From Candidatus Aminicenans sakinawicola JGI OTU-1 (lineage in GTDB: Bacteria; Acidobacteriota; Aminicenantia; Aminicenantales; Aminicenantaceae), in assembly GCA_000493965.1 (NCBI GenBank), contig AWNV01000112.1, positions 1-5,183 on the forward strand: 5,183 nucleotides of DNA, read 5' to 3'. Positions 5,179-5,183 of the stretch are shown piece by piece (the stretch's first letter is position 1; each line of letters begins with the position of its first letter). The position numbers and the translations under genes were made by a program. A model generated the notes under the pieces. The model saw nothing but the letters and a program-made list of their open reading frames with translations. It did not search any database and was not told the DNA's origin.

Positions 5179-5183
5179 TGTTT

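Overview
The window looks like an accessory, mobile-element-scarred stretch of an AT-rich bacterial genome. The organism is not identifiable from 5 kb. A six-bladed beta-propeller protein with a 'GQGPGEF' motif, an IS91-type and an ISL3-type transposase remnant, and integron-like attC sites all point to an uncultured Gram-negative-type bacterium. Such propeller genes are common in Bacteroidetes- and Aminicenantes-like lineages, but that placement is only a guess.

Left part (1-410): five 24-bp tandem repeats (43-162) lie directly behind the 3' end of a decayed IS91-family transposase on the minus strand (171-377), which is broken by one in-frame TAG. The middle-left (420-1495) holds an intact gene for a membrane-anchored or exported propeller protein, with its own sigma70-like promoter and ribosome binding site. 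From 1496 to 1936 there is no intact gene. This stretch carries the C-terminal end of an ISL3-family transposase with a stop codon inside it (1539-1709), a short direct repeat (1779-1828), and a truncated attC-like site (1835-1897).

Right part (1835-5183), read on the minus strand: a 5'-truncated DUF5655 gene (4804-5067) is followed by an attC-like recombination site (4705-4788) and then by one large gene (1937-4648). That gene encodes a 903-residue protein with an Mrr-type PD-(D/E)XK nuclease domain, a STAND-type P-loop NTPase and a C-terminal region of winged-helix-like modules. The order gene, attC, gene, attC remnant on one strand is the layout of an integron cassette array. The last few bases before 1 and after 5183 are not informative, except for a possible IS110-type transposase start at 5092.

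The main result is a very large single-gene integron cassette (about 2.8 kb). It appears to carry a nuclease-STAND conflict protein, most likely an anti-phage defence gene of Avs-like design, but with a C-terminal sensor region unlike the usual long TPR arrays. A 17/19 inverted repeat at the two cassette ends would extend the attC hairpin in the excised circle.
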